Origin: Ectobacillus panaciterrae DSM 19096
GTDB taxonomy: Bacteria; Bacillota; Bacilli; Bacillales; Bacillaceae_G
Length of the DNA: 64,000 nucleotides
NCBI RefSeq assembly: GCF_000430785.1
Contig: NZ_KE387249.1
Coordinates: 41,762-105,761 of the forward strand
Direction: 5' to 3'
Every line of letters starts with the position of its first letter. The first letter of the stretch is position 1. Below the pieces are notes generated by a model. It worked only from the letters and a program-made list of their open reading frames with translations, ran no database searches and was not told where the DNA came from. A program made the position numbers and the translations under genes. Shown here one piece after another: positions 34,355-43,485 of the stretch.

Positions 34355-35056
34355 ATGAACAAACGTATTTTAGTCATAGAAGATGAAGTGCAAATAGCAA
34401 GGGTTTTAAAGTTAGAACTTGAGTATGAAGGATATGAAGTGTTAGTGGAACATGATGGAAAATCAGGATTAGAAGTAGCCTTACACGCAAACATAGATCT
34501 GATCTTGCTGGATGTAATGTTGCCGAAATTCAGTGGTATAGAAGTATTGCGACGATTAAGAAAAGCAGATATCTATGTACCGGTAATCCTTTTAACAGCC
34601 CGGAATACAACGTTAGACAAAGTCATGGGCTTGGACCAAGGGGCAAATGATTATGTTACAAAACCGTTTGAAATGGAAGAACTTCTTGCACGGATACGTT
34701 CATGTATTCGTTCGAGCACCATGATCACAGCCGGTGCTCCATCAAATGAATCCCCCCCTTTTTTATCTATTGCTGATTTATCGATAAACATCGATACGAG
34801 AGAAGTGACAAGGAATGAGAAATCCATTTCACTAACTCCCAAAGAGTACGATTTATTAGTGTATTTGCTTACTAATAAAAACAAGATTGTAACACGTGAA
34901 GGCATTCTTACTCATGTTTGGGGATATGAATACGAAGGCGAAACGAATGTAATCGACGTGTATATTCGGCATCTTAGAAAGAAGATAGACGAGGAGTTTT
35001 CTTCTCCATTAATTCATACAATCCGAGGAGTAGGCTATGCCATCAGGGAGAATTAA
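34355..35056 (+). CDS. OmpR/PhoB-family response regulator
   Basis: This 233-residue protein has a receiver domain (1-120) with the phosphorylated Asp in LILLDVMLP (D53), acidic DE at 10-11 and the conserved Lys in VTKPFEMEE, then a winged-helix effector domain (about 135-230) with SLTPKEYDLLVYLLTNKNKI and DVYIRHLRKKID. The ATG at 34355 with GAGGAG is preferred over one 21 bases upstream. It overlaps or abuts the kinase gene (one base between stop and the chosen kinase ATG). It presumably controls the surrounding envelope genes. Confidence 0.94.
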   Translation: MNKRILVIEDEVQIARVLKLELEYEGYEVLVEHDGKSGLEVALHANIDLILLDVMLPKFSGIEVLRRLRKADIYVPVILLTARNTTLDKVMGLDQGANDYVTKPFEMEELLARIRSCIRSSTMITAGAPSNESPPFLSIADLSINIDTREVTRNEKSISLTPKEYDLLVYLLTNKNKIVTREGILTHVWGYEYEGETNVIDVYIRHLRKKIDEEFSSPLIHTIRGVGYAIREN

Positions 35057-35057
35057 T

Positions 35058-36416
35058 ATGAAGATCACAACAAAAATCAATCTGATAACGACAGCTTGGC
35101 TACTCTGCATATTACTGATTATAAACGTTGTTGTATTCTTTTCTTTTATGAAGACGACTGTGAATATGGAGGAAGAAGTGCTGTTTCAAAAAGCACACGA
35201 TATTATACAAGAACTTCATAAAAAAAATGCAACGACGCTGACAGAAGACACATTAAAATCATATTTAGTCGACCATTCTTTCATTCGGATTGTAAATCCT
35301 GATTCTCATGTTAAAAGCCAAGTCACGAATGATAATCATTTATCTGATATAGAAGGTAAATTCTCTAAAAAGTCTGAGTCACAGCTACGCAAAATTCGCG
35401 AGGAGCAAATCTTGATCATTCGCGTTCCTATTACTTCGCATAATGATGTTGTGGGAACTTTGGAGATGGGTGAGCGTTTAACCGGACTTGAAACGAGAAA
35501 AGACATTTTATTATCTATTCTTATTGCTTGTTCCGCTATCGCCATTATATTATCTCTTCTCGGGGGAAGATGGTTATCAAATATTATTATGCGACCTATT
35601 TCTAATATGATTAGAACGATGGAAGATATTGAAAAGAGCGGTGTTCCAAAAACAATAACCATTCATAAACAAACAAAAGACGAACTTGAAAAACTGGCTA
35701 CAACGTTTAATCGTATGATCAGGAGGCTACAAGAAAATTCCGAAAAACAAAAACAGTTTATTTCGGATGCCTCCCACGAACTAAAGACTCCTCTTACAGT
35801 CATTAGGAGTTACGCCAACTTAATAAGAAGACGAGGTATACAAAACGAAGAAATCACAATAGAAGCGATTGAGGCAATTCATTCAGAAGCAACTCGAATG
35901 CAAAAAATGACAGAAGCATTACTAGATTTAGCTGCGTCAGAAAAAGAAAATATTTTAGAAGTAAAATCATTGGATTTGATATCGCTATGTCACAGCATTC
36001 TACAGCAATTCAAAGATGTGTATAAAAGGGAAATTACACTCCATTACAGTCAAGCTCCTATCGTAGTTAAAGCAGATGAACTAAAGATAAAACAAGTCAT
36101 CATCATATTGCTCGATAATGCCATCAAATATAGTTCTGACAAAATTGAAGTGTTTTTAGAGAAGAACGCAGAGTATGCTTTGATACGGGTAAGAGACTAT
36201 GGGACTGGTATTCCAAAGGAAGATGTAGAACATGTTTTTGAACGATTTTATCGAGTCGATAAAGCAAGGAGCCGAGAGACAGGAGGGACGGGATTAGGAC
36301 TAGCTATCGCAAAAAATATTATGAAACAGCATAAGGGAGAAATTAAGATACGAAGTGAAGAAGGAAAAGGAACAGAAGTGGACTTGCTTTTACCGGTTTC
36401 CTATACGAATCAATAA
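35058..36416 (+). CDS. Sensor histidine kinase
   Basis: This 452-residue protein has a membrane helix at 9-31, an extracytoplasmic sensor region (about 32-150), a second helix (151-170), a HAMP linker, then DASHELKTPLTVIR with the phosphorylated His (H240) and an ATPase domain with N (VIILLDNAIKYSS), RDYGTGIP and GTGLGLAIAK boxes. GGGAG precedes the ATG at 35058. It is translationally coupled to the response regulator. Position among PAP2 and DedA genes suggests sensing of cell-envelope or lipid-carrier stress (inference). Confidence 0.94.
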   Translation: MKITTKINLITTAWLLCILLIINVVVFFSFMKTTVNMEEEVLFQKAHDIIQELHKKNATTLTEDTLKSYLVDHSFIRIVNPDSHVKSQVTNDNHLSDIEGKFSKKSESQLRKIREEQILIIRVPITSHNDVVGTLEMGERLTGLETRKDILLSILIACSAIAIILSLLGGRWLSNIIMRPISNMIRTMEDIEKSGVPKTITIHKQTKDELEKLATTFNRMIRRLQENSEKQKQFISDASHELKTPLTVIRSYANLIRRRGIQNEEITIEAIEAIHSEATRMQKMTEALLDLAASEKENILEVKSLDLISLCHSILQQFKDVYKREITLHYSQAPIVVKADELKIKQVIIILLDNAIKYSSDKIEVFLEKNAEYALIRVRDYGTGIPKEDVEHVFERFYRVDKARSRETGGTGLGLAIAKNIMKQHKGEIKIRSEEGKGTEVDLLLPVSYTNQ

Positions 36417-36431
36417 AGTGGAGGTGATGAA

Positions 36432-37619
36432 ATGAATTCTTCGGCTGAACCTAACAAAAAAGGGCTATTTACAATGAATCCGATGATTCTTGTACTTGGC
36501 TTTGTCAGTTTATTTACTGACCTATCGAGTAATATGATTATGCCTATCCTGCCTCTATATCTTACGTCCGTTTTACACGTACAGGTAGGGTCAATCGGTA
36601 TCATTGAAGGAATAGCCGAGAGCACTGCCAGTGTTTTAAAATTGTTTTCCGGCTGGATTACGGACCGCCTGGGTAAACATAAGCTACTCATGTTAATTGG
36701 CTATGGTCTATCCAATTTGACAAAACCGCTTTTCGCGTTAAGCGCCTCCTGGAGTCAGGTTCTTATCATTCGTTTTTCTGATCGGTTTGGTAAAGGAATA
36801 AGAACTTCGCCGCGTGATGCGCTCGTTGCAGACTCCACCACGAAAGAAGAGCGTGGGAAAGCGTTTGGTTTTCGCCGTGCTATGGATGCCTTGGGTGCAG
36901 CATTAGGACCATTGGCTGCTTTTGGGATTTTAGCTATTTATGCAGGGAATTATCGTCTCGTATTCTGGCTATCCGTTATTCCTGGGATTCTGGCAGTTAT
37001 ACTTATCATCTTTTTTTTGAAAGAAAAGGATCGAAGAGAAAATGTAAAACAAGCAAACCTTCCGAAAATAGGTTTTAGAAATCTAGATCGTCGCTTTATT
37101 TGGTTTTCTTTGATTTTCACGTTTTTTACGGTGGGTAATTTCTCTGATGCTTTTCTAGCTTTACGGGCACAGGACGCAGGGATGCTTCCCGCTTTGATTC
37201 CACTAGCTTTTTTCGCATTGAATATGAGTAGCAGTATCTTTTCGATGCCTATAGGAATGTTATCTGACCGTATTGGTCGTCGTCCCGTCCTCATTTCCGG
37301 GTTTTTGATTTTTGCAGCCATTTACTTTGGATTTGGTATAGCAAAAAGTGTTTCTTGGATTTGGGTATTGTTTATTTTATATGGATTTTACTACGCTTTT
37401 ACCGAAGGAATACAAAAAGCTTATATTGCTGATATTGTACCCGAAGGGCAAAGAGGCACAGCGATGGGTACCTTCAATGCCATGACCGGTTTGGCGGCAT
37501 TGCCAGCAAGTATTATGGCAGGCTATCTATGGCAGATGTTTGGACCTATGGCCGCTTTCAGTACGAGCAGTGCGATTGCCGTAATCGCTGCCCTATTAAT
37601 GATGATCTTGCGCATTTAA
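36432..37619 (+). CDS. Major facilitator superfamily transporter
   Basis: This 395-residue protein has twelve membrane helices. GWITDRLGKHKLLMLIGYGL is the helix 2-3 MFS motif (GxxxDRxGRR), repeated in the second half as GMLSDRIGRRPVLISGFLI. FSDRFGKGIRTSPRDALVAD is characteristic of a group of drug/metabolite efflux MFS proteins. GGAGGTGATGAA precedes the ATG, 15 bases after the kinase stop, so it belongs to the two-component operon. A drug or peptide export role under control of that system is plausible but unproven. Confidence 0.9.
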   Translation: MNSSAEPNKKGLFTMNPMILVLGFVSLFTDLSSNMIMPILPLYLTSVLHVQVGSIGIIEGIAESTASVLKLFSGWITDRLGKHKLLMLIGYGLSNLTKPLFALSASWSQVLIIRFSDRFGKGIRTSPRDALVADSTTKEERGKAFGFRRAMDALGAALGPLAAFGILAIYAGNYRLVFWLSVIPGILAVILIIFFLKEKDRRENVKQANLPKIGFRNLDRRFIWFSLIFTFFTVGNFSDAFLALRAQDAGMLPALIPLAFFALNMSSSIFSMPIGMLSDRIGRRPVLISGFLIFAAIYFGFGIAKSVSWIWVLFILYGFYYAFTEGIQKAYIADIVPEGQRGTAMGTFNAMTGLAALPASIMAGYLWQMFGPMAAFSTSSAIAVIAALLMMILRI

Positions 37620-37638
37620 GGAGGTTTGTTTTAACGAA

Positions 37639-38376
37639 ATGAATTTGAAATTGCAACTAACCCGTGCATTCTTTATTAGTCTTTTGTGTGCCAGCGCATT
37701 TGGATTCATCGCGCTGCTTATTAGTGATAAGAAAATTATTGAGTTTGATAATATTGTCATTTCTTTCATTCAAGGATTGGAATCTCCAACGCTTACCAGT
37801 ATTATGAAATTCTTTACTTTCATCGGGGCGGGATTTCCAGTTGTTTTTCTTACGTTAGCGATCATCTTCTTTTTATATAAGGTTTTGCATCACCGAAGAG
37901 AGTTGATTTTATTCGTGTGGGTTGTTATCGGATCGGCACTTTTAAATTGGATATTAAAAATCATATTTCATCGTGCCCGACCAACTATTCATCGCATTGT
38001 TGACGCGAATGGATTCAGTTTCCCTAGCGGACATTCGATGGCAGCCTTTAGTTTGTATGGAATAGTCACTTTTTTGCTGTGGCGGCATGTTAAAAGTTCA
38101 TTCGGCCGTAGCATTTTAATTTTAGTTAGTGCAATCATGATTCTTGCGATTGGGATAAGCCGTATATATTTGGGAGTTCATTATCCAAGTGATGTACTGG
38201 GTGGTTATTTAGCCAGCTGTTCTTGGATTGCAATTTCAATTTGGTTCTTTCGTTGTTCTTGGATTGCAATTCCAATTTGGTTCTTTCGTTGTTCTTGGAT
38301 TGCAATTCCAATTTGGTTCTTTCAACGATTTCAGAAAAGGCATAATAAACGGATGATAAAACAAAACTCGAACTAA
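37639..38376 (+). CDS. PAP2-family phosphatase with a tandem-repeat C-terminus
   Basis: This 245-residue protein has a canonical PAP2 site: KIIFHRARP, FPSGHSMAA and SRIYLGVHYPSDVLGG. It resembles the lipid phosphate phosphatases that act on phosphatidylglycerol phosphate or undecaprenyl pyrophosphate. After GGYLA the last helix is replaced by three near-identical 12-residue units (CSWIAIPIWFFR), then a basic tail (QRFQKRHNKRMIKQNSN). The unit repeats at DNA level (38218-38325), which must extend or duplicate the final membrane helix. It is last in the operon that starts at 32996. A 20-bp stem terminator follows. Confidence 0.9.
   Translation: MNLKLQLTRAFFISLLCASAFGFIALLISDKKIIEFDNIVISFIQGLESPTLTSIMKFFTFIGAGFPVVFLTLAIIFFLYKVLHHRRELILFVWVVIGSALLNWILKIIFHRARPTIHRIVDANGFSFPSGHSMAAFSLYGIVTFLLWRHVKSSFGRSILILVSAIMILAIGISRIYLGVHYPSDVLGGYLASCSWIAISIWFFRCSWIAIPIWFFRCSWIAIPIWFFQRFQKRHNKRMIKQNSN
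38218..38325 (+). repeat. Three tandem 36-bp repeats inside the PAP2 gene
   Basis: The unit begins TGTTCTTGGATTGCAATTYC and ends TTTGGTTCTTTCGT; three copies stand in a row with only a few differences. The length is a multiple of three, so copy number can change without breaking the frame. It encodes CSWIAI(S/P)IWFFR three times. Confidence 0.9.
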
Positions 38377-38400
38377 ACAAAAATAAATGATTATATGTTC

Positions 38401-38447
38401 AAAGGCCAGGAGGAGTTATCTAGTTATGATAACTCCTCCTGGCCTTT
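38401..38447 (+). terminator. Strong terminator ending the envelope operon
   Basis: A perfect 20-bp stem (AAAGGCCAGGAGGAGTTATC with its complement) and seven-base loop, followed by CTTAATT. It lies 25 bases after the PAP2 stop. Confidence 0.85.
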
Positions 38448-38529
38448 CTTAATTATGTATCACATTTCTTTGCAAAGAGCATACATCTCATTGCTCACTG
38501 TAATGGTTCTTCTAATTGTATGATCTATT

Positions 38530-39333
38530 TTATGGTAAAGAGAAAGTTTCCTCCCTATTCATCTCGTTATGGATATAGACAAACTGCTTAATCATTTCAT
38601 TTAAATCAATCTTTGCTTTTGTAGGAATCTGATGCTTTACATTATCAATGAACTTTAATTCATTACATGGCAATTTTTCGTGCAACAGCTTGGCATAATG
38701 ATAAAATATTTGATCTTCCTTACCATAGACCAGCAAAATCGGAAGATCAATGTTTTCTAGCTGGCTGGTACAATTATAGTGCAAACTATAACGATAATAC
38801 TGCTCGATATTTCTTGCATCTCCTTTTCGGGCTTCTTTAAACATCTTTATGAACAACTCTAGTGTATTCGAATTACTCCTTGAAATGGATAGAGCCAGGA
38901 CAGAAACGGCTCCTGCTTTCGCAAGTGCCATCCCTAAAGAAATCTTATTCTTTAGGCGCCTATCCTTCACTTCAGACATTCCGCTAATTACAATGCCTCC
39001 TAAGGACCGGTCGGCATAAGTCGCCAAAAATTCCAATACGATAGAGCCTCCGGTCGAATATCCGCATATGAATGCTTTATTGATTTCCAGATGATCCAAC
39101 AGATGTCTAATATCTTCAACAATCAGCGGATAGGTTATCGGTTGTCTTGAATACTGACTCCTTCCGTGACCTCTAATATCAAAAGTAATAACTTTAAACT
39201 TTTGGGATAATTCCTCTATTTGGTACTTAAAATTCACGTGAGTGAGTACAGGGGGATGAATAAAAACAATCGGAATCCCTTTTCCCTTAACTGTATAATA
39301 CAAACTAATACCATCCACATCCAGCATTGGCAT
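38530..39333 (-). CDS. Alpha/beta-hydrolase
   Basis: This 267-residue protein has FIHPP (oxyanion region), FDIRGHGRSQ, the nucleophile elbow GYSTGGS (Ser), the acid in LVYGKEDQIFY and the base in DNVKHQIP. The start at 39333 (MPMLDVDGISLYY) has GAGGTG upstream; a GTG 12 bases further up is an alternative. Known of the family: esterases, lactonases, haloperoxidase-like enzymes. A soluble, single-domain protein with no operon partner. Substrate unknown. Confidence 0.88.
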   Translation of the reverse strand: MPMLDVDGISLYYTVKGKGIPIVFIHPPVLTHVNFKYQIEELSQKFKVITFDIRGHGRSQYSRQPITYPLIVEDIRHLLDHLEINKAFICGYSTGGSIVLEFLATYADRSLGGIVISGMSEVKDRRLKNKISLGMALAKAGAVSVLALSISRSNSNTLELFIKMFKEARKGDARNIEQYYRYSLHYNCTSQLENIDLPILLVYGKEDQIFYHYAKLLHEKLPCNELKFIDNVKHQIPTKAKIDLNEMIKQFVYIHNEMNREETFSLP

Positions 39334-39511
39334 ATATTCAATCACCTCAATATCCTGAAATCGTTCCCCATAGTATAAGACCTTTTATCTTACAGAAGAA
39401 TTTATATGACTTGCTATATTAAATATAAAAAATGGTTAGAGAAATACGTTCTTTATTTACATAATTTTGATACATCTATATCGCCCATTCATAACAAAAG
39501 GCTCTAATCAT

Positions 39512-39547
39512 TTTTAAAAACTCGACCGATTTGCATCAGTCGAGTTC
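39512..39547 (-). terminator. Terminator of the small glycine-rich protein gene
   Basis: On the minus strand AACTCGAC pairs with GTCGAGTT and is followed by TTTAAAAA. It is about 60 bases after the stop at 39610. Confidence 0.7.
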
Positions 39548-39609
39548 CTTCTATCGCCCTATTATCAAGTTTTAAACATAAAAAAATAATAGTCAAAGGT
39601 GAATTTGTA

Positions 39610-39786
39610 TCAATCCCATGTACCTTGCTTATTGCCTGGGTTCGGAAGCATGTTTTTAATTTGGCCTCCTTGATTACGTCTGAGTGCATAGGAAGCAACC
39701 CCTACCCCAACACCTAAAGCTGCTATTGTTGACCATGTACCGATATTAGAACGTCTTCTTCTTCCAAGCCCAATAACGTTAAACAA
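39610..39786 (-). CDS. Small basic membrane protein, DUF3918-like
   Basis: This protein of 58 residues (from a TTG at 39786 with AAGGA upstream) reads FNVIGLGRRRRSNIGTWSTI and then AALGVGVGVASYALRRNQGG. An arginine cluster followed by a glycine/valine helix is the look of the short YrzQ/DUF3918-type Bacillus proteins. An ATG at 39858 would add 24 residues, but its AGGAG is 16 bases away. Function unknown. Confidence 0.55.
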   Translation of the reverse strand: MFNVIGLGRRRRSNIGTWSTIAALGVGVGVASYALRRNQGGQIKNMLPNPGNKQGTWD

Positions 39787-39928
39787 TACTGTCACATCCT
39801 TTTTTGGAATAGGCTTTTGTAAGCCATTTATAATATACAACGAATGAAAATACTCCATACTGAAAACAAATTTCCAGCTCCTAAATGCTCAAAACATGTG
39901 AAAAATGTACATAAAACTGATACGAAAG

Positions 39929-39961
39929 GAAAACGCTGATGATAGTAGTCAGCGTTTTTGA
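39929..39961. terminator. Terminator of PAP2 copy 3
   Basis: AAACGCTGA pairs with TCAGCGTTT, with TTTG on the plus side and TTTTCC on the minus side. It is about 30 bases after the PAP2 stop at 39988. Confidence 0.75.
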
Positions 39962-39987
39962 GTTTATATTTCCTATTTCATGTTAGC

Positions 39988-40554
39988 TTAACGAAATTTT
40001 ATCAAAGAACAGATACGATTATAGGTATGTATAGTCCATACAATGAAAGGATTCCATACCCGCAAAGTATTGTTAACCACTACACCACTTAAACTCCCCA
40101 GTAAGGCACTACCTATAATATCAGATGGATAATGTTGTCCCATCCAAATGCGCGAGAATCCTGCCCAAAAAGCTAATAGCCACATAATACAACCCAATAA
40201 ACGCTTATAAAAAAGCACAGAAGTTGCTACTGCAAATGCTATTGCTGTGTGTTTACTTGGAAATGAAGAATTCATTTTTGATGGGGATGGAGGTAATACA
40301 CGTACATTGTGTTTCAAAAATGGACGAGGTTTAAAATAGAACCGTCTTATAAAACCATTTATAAATAATGTTATTCCTGCAGATATCCCTGCATATAACG
40401 TGATTTTTTTATAAACATTATTACGAAACCACATTAAGATGAATAAAAAGGCATACAAATAACGTACTTTTTGAGAAATTGTTATCATCATATTATCTAA
40501 AAGCGGATAACGGCCGACTAATTGGTTAATAGCTCTAAATATCCTGTAGTTCAT
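39988..40554 (-). CDS. PAP2 undecaprenyl-diphosphatase-like protein, copy 3
   Basis: This 188-residue membrane protein starts MNYRIFRAINQLVGRYPLLD. FIRRFYFKPRPF, SSFPSKHTA and SRIWMGQHYPSDI are the three PAP2 blocks with both catalytic histidines. The ATG at 40554 with GAAGGAG is used instead of one 99 bases upstream. It resembles YodM/BcrC-like phosphatases of B. subtilis. It is one of four PAP2 phosphatases in this window and stands alone with its own terminator. The 400 bases before the thiolase gene hold no further gene or known element. Confidence 0.87.
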   Translation of the reverse strand: MNYRIFRAINQLVGRYPLLDNMMITISQKVRYLYAFLFILMWFRNNVYKKITLYAGISAGITLFINGFIRRFYFKPRPFLKHNVRVLPPSPSKMNSSFPSKHTAIAFAVATSVLFYKRLLGCIMWLLAFWAGFSRIWMGQHYPSDIIGSALLGSLSGVVVNNTLRVWNPFIVWTIHTYNRICSLIKFR

Positions 40555-40955
40555 AAGAATGTCTCCTTCAATGTTACTCCAAATACTATTGGTAGTATTT
40601 ACGTATAAAAAGTAAATATGTATTACTTCTACTTGTATCGTACGATATTGCAACTCGATTCATGTCAAGTTAACATACGCCGCGTTAAACATGTCTGCTT
40701 TTTGTTTCAAAATATAATAACAGAATTTCCATCATGGATATTCTTATAAGCGGACATAAGAGTCGAGGAGTTTATCCTGAAAAATAGAGAAAAGACAAGA
40801 ATAAATATATCGTAGATGTATACGAAACGCAAAATTTGTCGGAAAATGAAGAAAATTATTATTGTTATTTAAGAGGATTTTCGCTGTTTAATATTTAATA
40901 TGTAACGTCGAGGAAATAAATCAACAGTCATCAATGTTAAGGGAGAGATTTCGAC

Positions 40956-42143
40956 ATGAGTCAAACAGAAGTTGTTATTGTAAGTGCTGTAAGAACTGCA
41001 ATTGGAAGTTTCGGAGGTAGTTTACAAAATGTTTCCGCGCCTTCGTTAGGTGGAGTTGTCATCAAAGGAGCACTTGAAAAAGCTGGGGTAGATGTAAATC
41101 AAGTAGATGAAGTCATCATGGGGAACGTCTTACAAGCTGGACTAGGACAAAATCCAGCAAGACAAGCTGCTATTGCTGCAGGCTTACCTCAAGAGGTATC
41201 AGCCCTTACTATTAATAAAGTATGCGGATCTGGTCTAAAAGCGGTTCATTTAGCAACACAAGCTATTCTTGCCGGGGATGCAGAAGTGGTTGTGGCAGGA
41301 GGCATGGAAAATATGAGCCAAGCTCCTTATTTGCTGAATGGGGCTCGCAACGGATTTAAGATGGGGAACCAAAACTTAGTAGACAGCATGATTCAAGATG
41401 GATTATGGTGTGCCTTCAATGACTACCATATGGGAATTACGGCTGAAAATCTCTGTGATACATATAGCATTTCACGTGAAGAACAAGATGAGTTCGCTGC
41501 TTGGAGTCAGCAAAAGGCTCAAGCTGCAATCGAATCGAATCGCTTTGCTGATGAAATCGTTCCCGTAGAAGTACCAGGTCGAAAAGGGCAAGTAACAGTA
41601 TTTGCTCAAGACGAATTTCCTCGTTTCGGCGCTACAGCAGAAGGATTAGGAAAACTTCGTCCAGCGTTTAAAAAAGACGGATCTGTCACAGCTGCTAATG
41701 CTTCAGGAATTAACGACGGTGCTGCAGCATTTGTCGTAATGAGCCGTAAAAAAGCAGATGAATTAGGAATTAAACCATTAGTAACGATAAAAGCGAATGC
41801 GAATGCAGGTGTGGATCCAAGCATTATGGGAATCGGTCCTGTTCAAGCAGTGAAAAAAGCTCTTGAAAAAGCAGCTATCCAATTAGAAGATATCGATTTA
41901 ATTGAAGGAAACGAAGCTTTTGCAGCTCAATCTATTGCTGTGGATCGGGAACTTCATTTTAATAAAGAAAAATTAAATGTAAATGGCGGCGCTATTGCGC
42001 TAGGGCATCCAATCGGTGCCAGCGGTGCCCGCGTTTTAGTAACACTTATTCACGAAATGTTAAAACGTGATAGCAAGACAGGATTAGCAACACTTTGTAT
42101 CGGCGGCGGACAAGGGGTAGCGACAATTGTAGAGCGCAGCTAA
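40956..42143 (+). CDS. Acetyl-CoA C-acetyltransferase (thiolase)
   Basis: This 395-residue protein is a complete thiolase. [14 protein letters not shown] has the acyl-accepting Cys (C90), [17 protein letters not shown] the catalytic His (about 351), and [11 protein letters not shown] the second Cys (about 381). Sequence style fits biosynthetic thiolases (AtoB/PhaA/ThlA) that condense two acetyl-CoA to acetoacetyl-CoA. GGGAGAG precedes the ATG. No beta-oxidation or polyhydroxybutyrate partner is adjacent, so pathway assignment is open. A terminator follows. Confidence 0.95.
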   Translation: MSQTEVVIVSAVRTAIGSFGGSLQNVSAPSLGGVVIKGALEKAGVDVNQVDEVIMGNVLQAGLGQNPARQAAIAAGLPQEVSALTINKVCGSGLKAVHLATQAILAGDAEVVVAGGMENMSQAPYLLNGARNGFKMGNQNLVDSMIQDGLWCAFNDYHMGITAENLCDTYSISREEQDEFAAWSQQKAQAAIESNRFADEIVPVEVPGRKGQVTVFAQDEFPRFGATAEGLGKLRPAFKKDGSVTAANASGINDGAAAFVVMSRKKADELGIKPLVTIKANANAGVDPSIMGIGPVQAVKKALEKAAIQLEDIDLIEGNEAFAAQSIAVDRELHFNKEKLNVNGGAIALGHPIGASGARVLVTLIHEMLKRDSKTGLATLCIGGGQGVATIVERS

Positions 42144-42201
42144 ATCATGTGAGAAAGTTCTGGTACAAGAAATCTATGATTTTCTAGGCTAGATCATAAT
42201 C

Positions 42202-42240
42202 GAATACCCTCCTATCTTTTTTAGATAGGAGGGTATTGTG
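42202..42240 (+). terminator. Terminator of the thiolase gene
   Basis: ATACCCTCCTATC pairs with GATAGGAGGGTAT around a T-rich loop, followed by TGTGTTT. Confidence 0.88.
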
Positions 42241-42286
42241 TTTACATAACCCAGATTATCGAAAGTAAGTAAACAAATTTTGTTAC

Positions 42287-42470
42287 TATATATGAGTGAA
42301 TTATAATTTCGACATGTCCATGTGCCATGTGCAACGAAAAGGGAGTATTGCATACTTCTTCTCTCTGGTTTACCCTTGCATGAATCACTACAAAGGTTTG
42401 ACCGCTTCTGTACGTCGCCGGATGATCTCTCCCCACTATAAAAAGACGGTTTTTTATTCACTTGTATATA
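42287..42470. mobile_element. MITE copy C (about 184 bp)
   Basis: The best-preserved copy: left end TATATATGAGTGAATTATAA, right end TTTTATTCACTTGTATATA, which are imperfect inverted repeats of about 15 bases. Internal blocks match copies A (13601) and B (16060), including ATTTCGACATGTCCATGTGC and GGTTTGACCGCTTCTG. It fills most of the gap between the thiolase terminator and the end of the ABC operon. Confidence 0.82.
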
Positions 42471-42504
42471 GATTTGTAAAGTTACTTACTATCTCAATAC
42501 CCGC

Positions 42505-43485
42505 TTACTCTTTCGATACAACTTGGTAACTGCTATGTTTCCGATTCTGTAGATTCTGTATTATGCCATTTTCATCTAGGCTTGTCCAAAAGCGATCTGG
42601 CCATTCCATTTTGGGATGAAAATTATATAGTAGGCATTGAGTGAAAATTGATGCGTTTACCCACTTTGTTTTAAACATGTAAGGCTTCTTCTTTAGAAAA
42701 CTAAGAGGATCAACAGAAATAGAAAAATCTATATATTCCGCAAATGTTCCATCAAATCCTTTAGGCCAATATTTCTTAAGTGGATGGGTTGAAACACGTC
42801 CGCCTGCTTTTACATGTTCATATGTTTTAGTAATCCATTCCTCGAGGGATACTCTAGTAAGCGGTTCTTGCATATCCTTCCAACCAGCTAATAAGGATCC
42901 ATGCTTCCCCCATTCAATCCTGATAATCGGGCGTTGTCCGTTTTCGTGAGCCTCTTCCACCGCTAACGTAGATTCAAGTACACGACTGTGGAAAAATGTC
43001 ATTACTTTAGTAATTACGTCCTGAGTTGGATTATATTCGATCCATAATTCCTCGTGATCGCAAGGTTCATAATCATCGGGAAAATCATAATCATCTTCCC
43101 AGAACAAATGGTATCCAATCAAAGGTTTCGTTGGATGGTGAATAGCCACTACATCCTTTAATGGGAAACATTCTTTTGGAGTCGTCATCAAAATCGGGCA
43201 AAACTTTTTTATTCGGCGAATGTCTTCTTCTGTACATTCTTGAACGGGGTCTATCTCCAACACCCGACGGTATTTCTCCCCTGCCCGGCGAAGGTTTCCA
43301 TCTAAATGATAATATTCTGCTTGCATATTAACATATTCCATTTGTTCGGGTTTTGTGTGTTGAAGGATTTCAAGTAATTCAACGCCCAGATGGAAATAAT
43401 CCTTATTTTCAACTTTTCCGTCCCTTACTTGCTCTAATAATGCTTCTCCTGCTTTCCTGAGCTCGCTCGTATAGATATCAATCAT
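42505..43485 (-). CDS. Unknown soluble protein, last gene of the LacI-controlled ABC operon
   Basis: This 326-residue protein has no recognised family. The N-terminus (about 1-75) is helical and TPR-like (AEYYHLDGNLRRAGEKYRRV). The rest contains striking blocks: FWEDDYDFPDDYEPCDHEEL, then IEYNP, MTFFHSRVLES and PIIRIEWGKHGSLLAGW. The two His-containing blocks (C-D-H-E-E-L-W and W-G-K-H-G-S) recall, only in layout, the paired motifs of Vps62-like proteins. There is no signal peptide. Its ATG at 43485 overlaps the previous stop (ATGA) and has GGGAGAG upstream. Genetic context ties it to uptake and breakdown of the ABC substrate. It could be an enzyme or a binding protein. Confidence 0.7.
   Translation of the reverse strand: MIDIYTSELRKAGEALLEQVRDGKVENKDYFHLGVELLEILQHTKPEQMEYVNMQAEYYHLDGNLRRAGEKYRRVLEIDPVQECTEEDIRRIKKFCPILMTTPKECFPLKDVVAIHHPTKPLIGYHLFWEDDYDFPDDYEPCDHEELWIEYNPTQDVITKVMTFFHSRVLESTLAVEEAHENGQRPIIRIEWGKHGSLLAGWKDMQEPLTRVSLEEWITKTYEHVKAGGRVSTHPLKKYWPKGFDGTFAEYIDFSISVDPLSFLKKKPYMFKTKWVNASIFTQCLLYNFHPKMEWPDRFWTSLDENGIIQNLQNRKHSSYQVVSKE

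Noticed and set aside
38218..38325. Tandem 36-bp repeats as a CRISPR array
   Set aside because: The units are contiguous, with no spacers, and code in frame for the end of a PAP2 protein.
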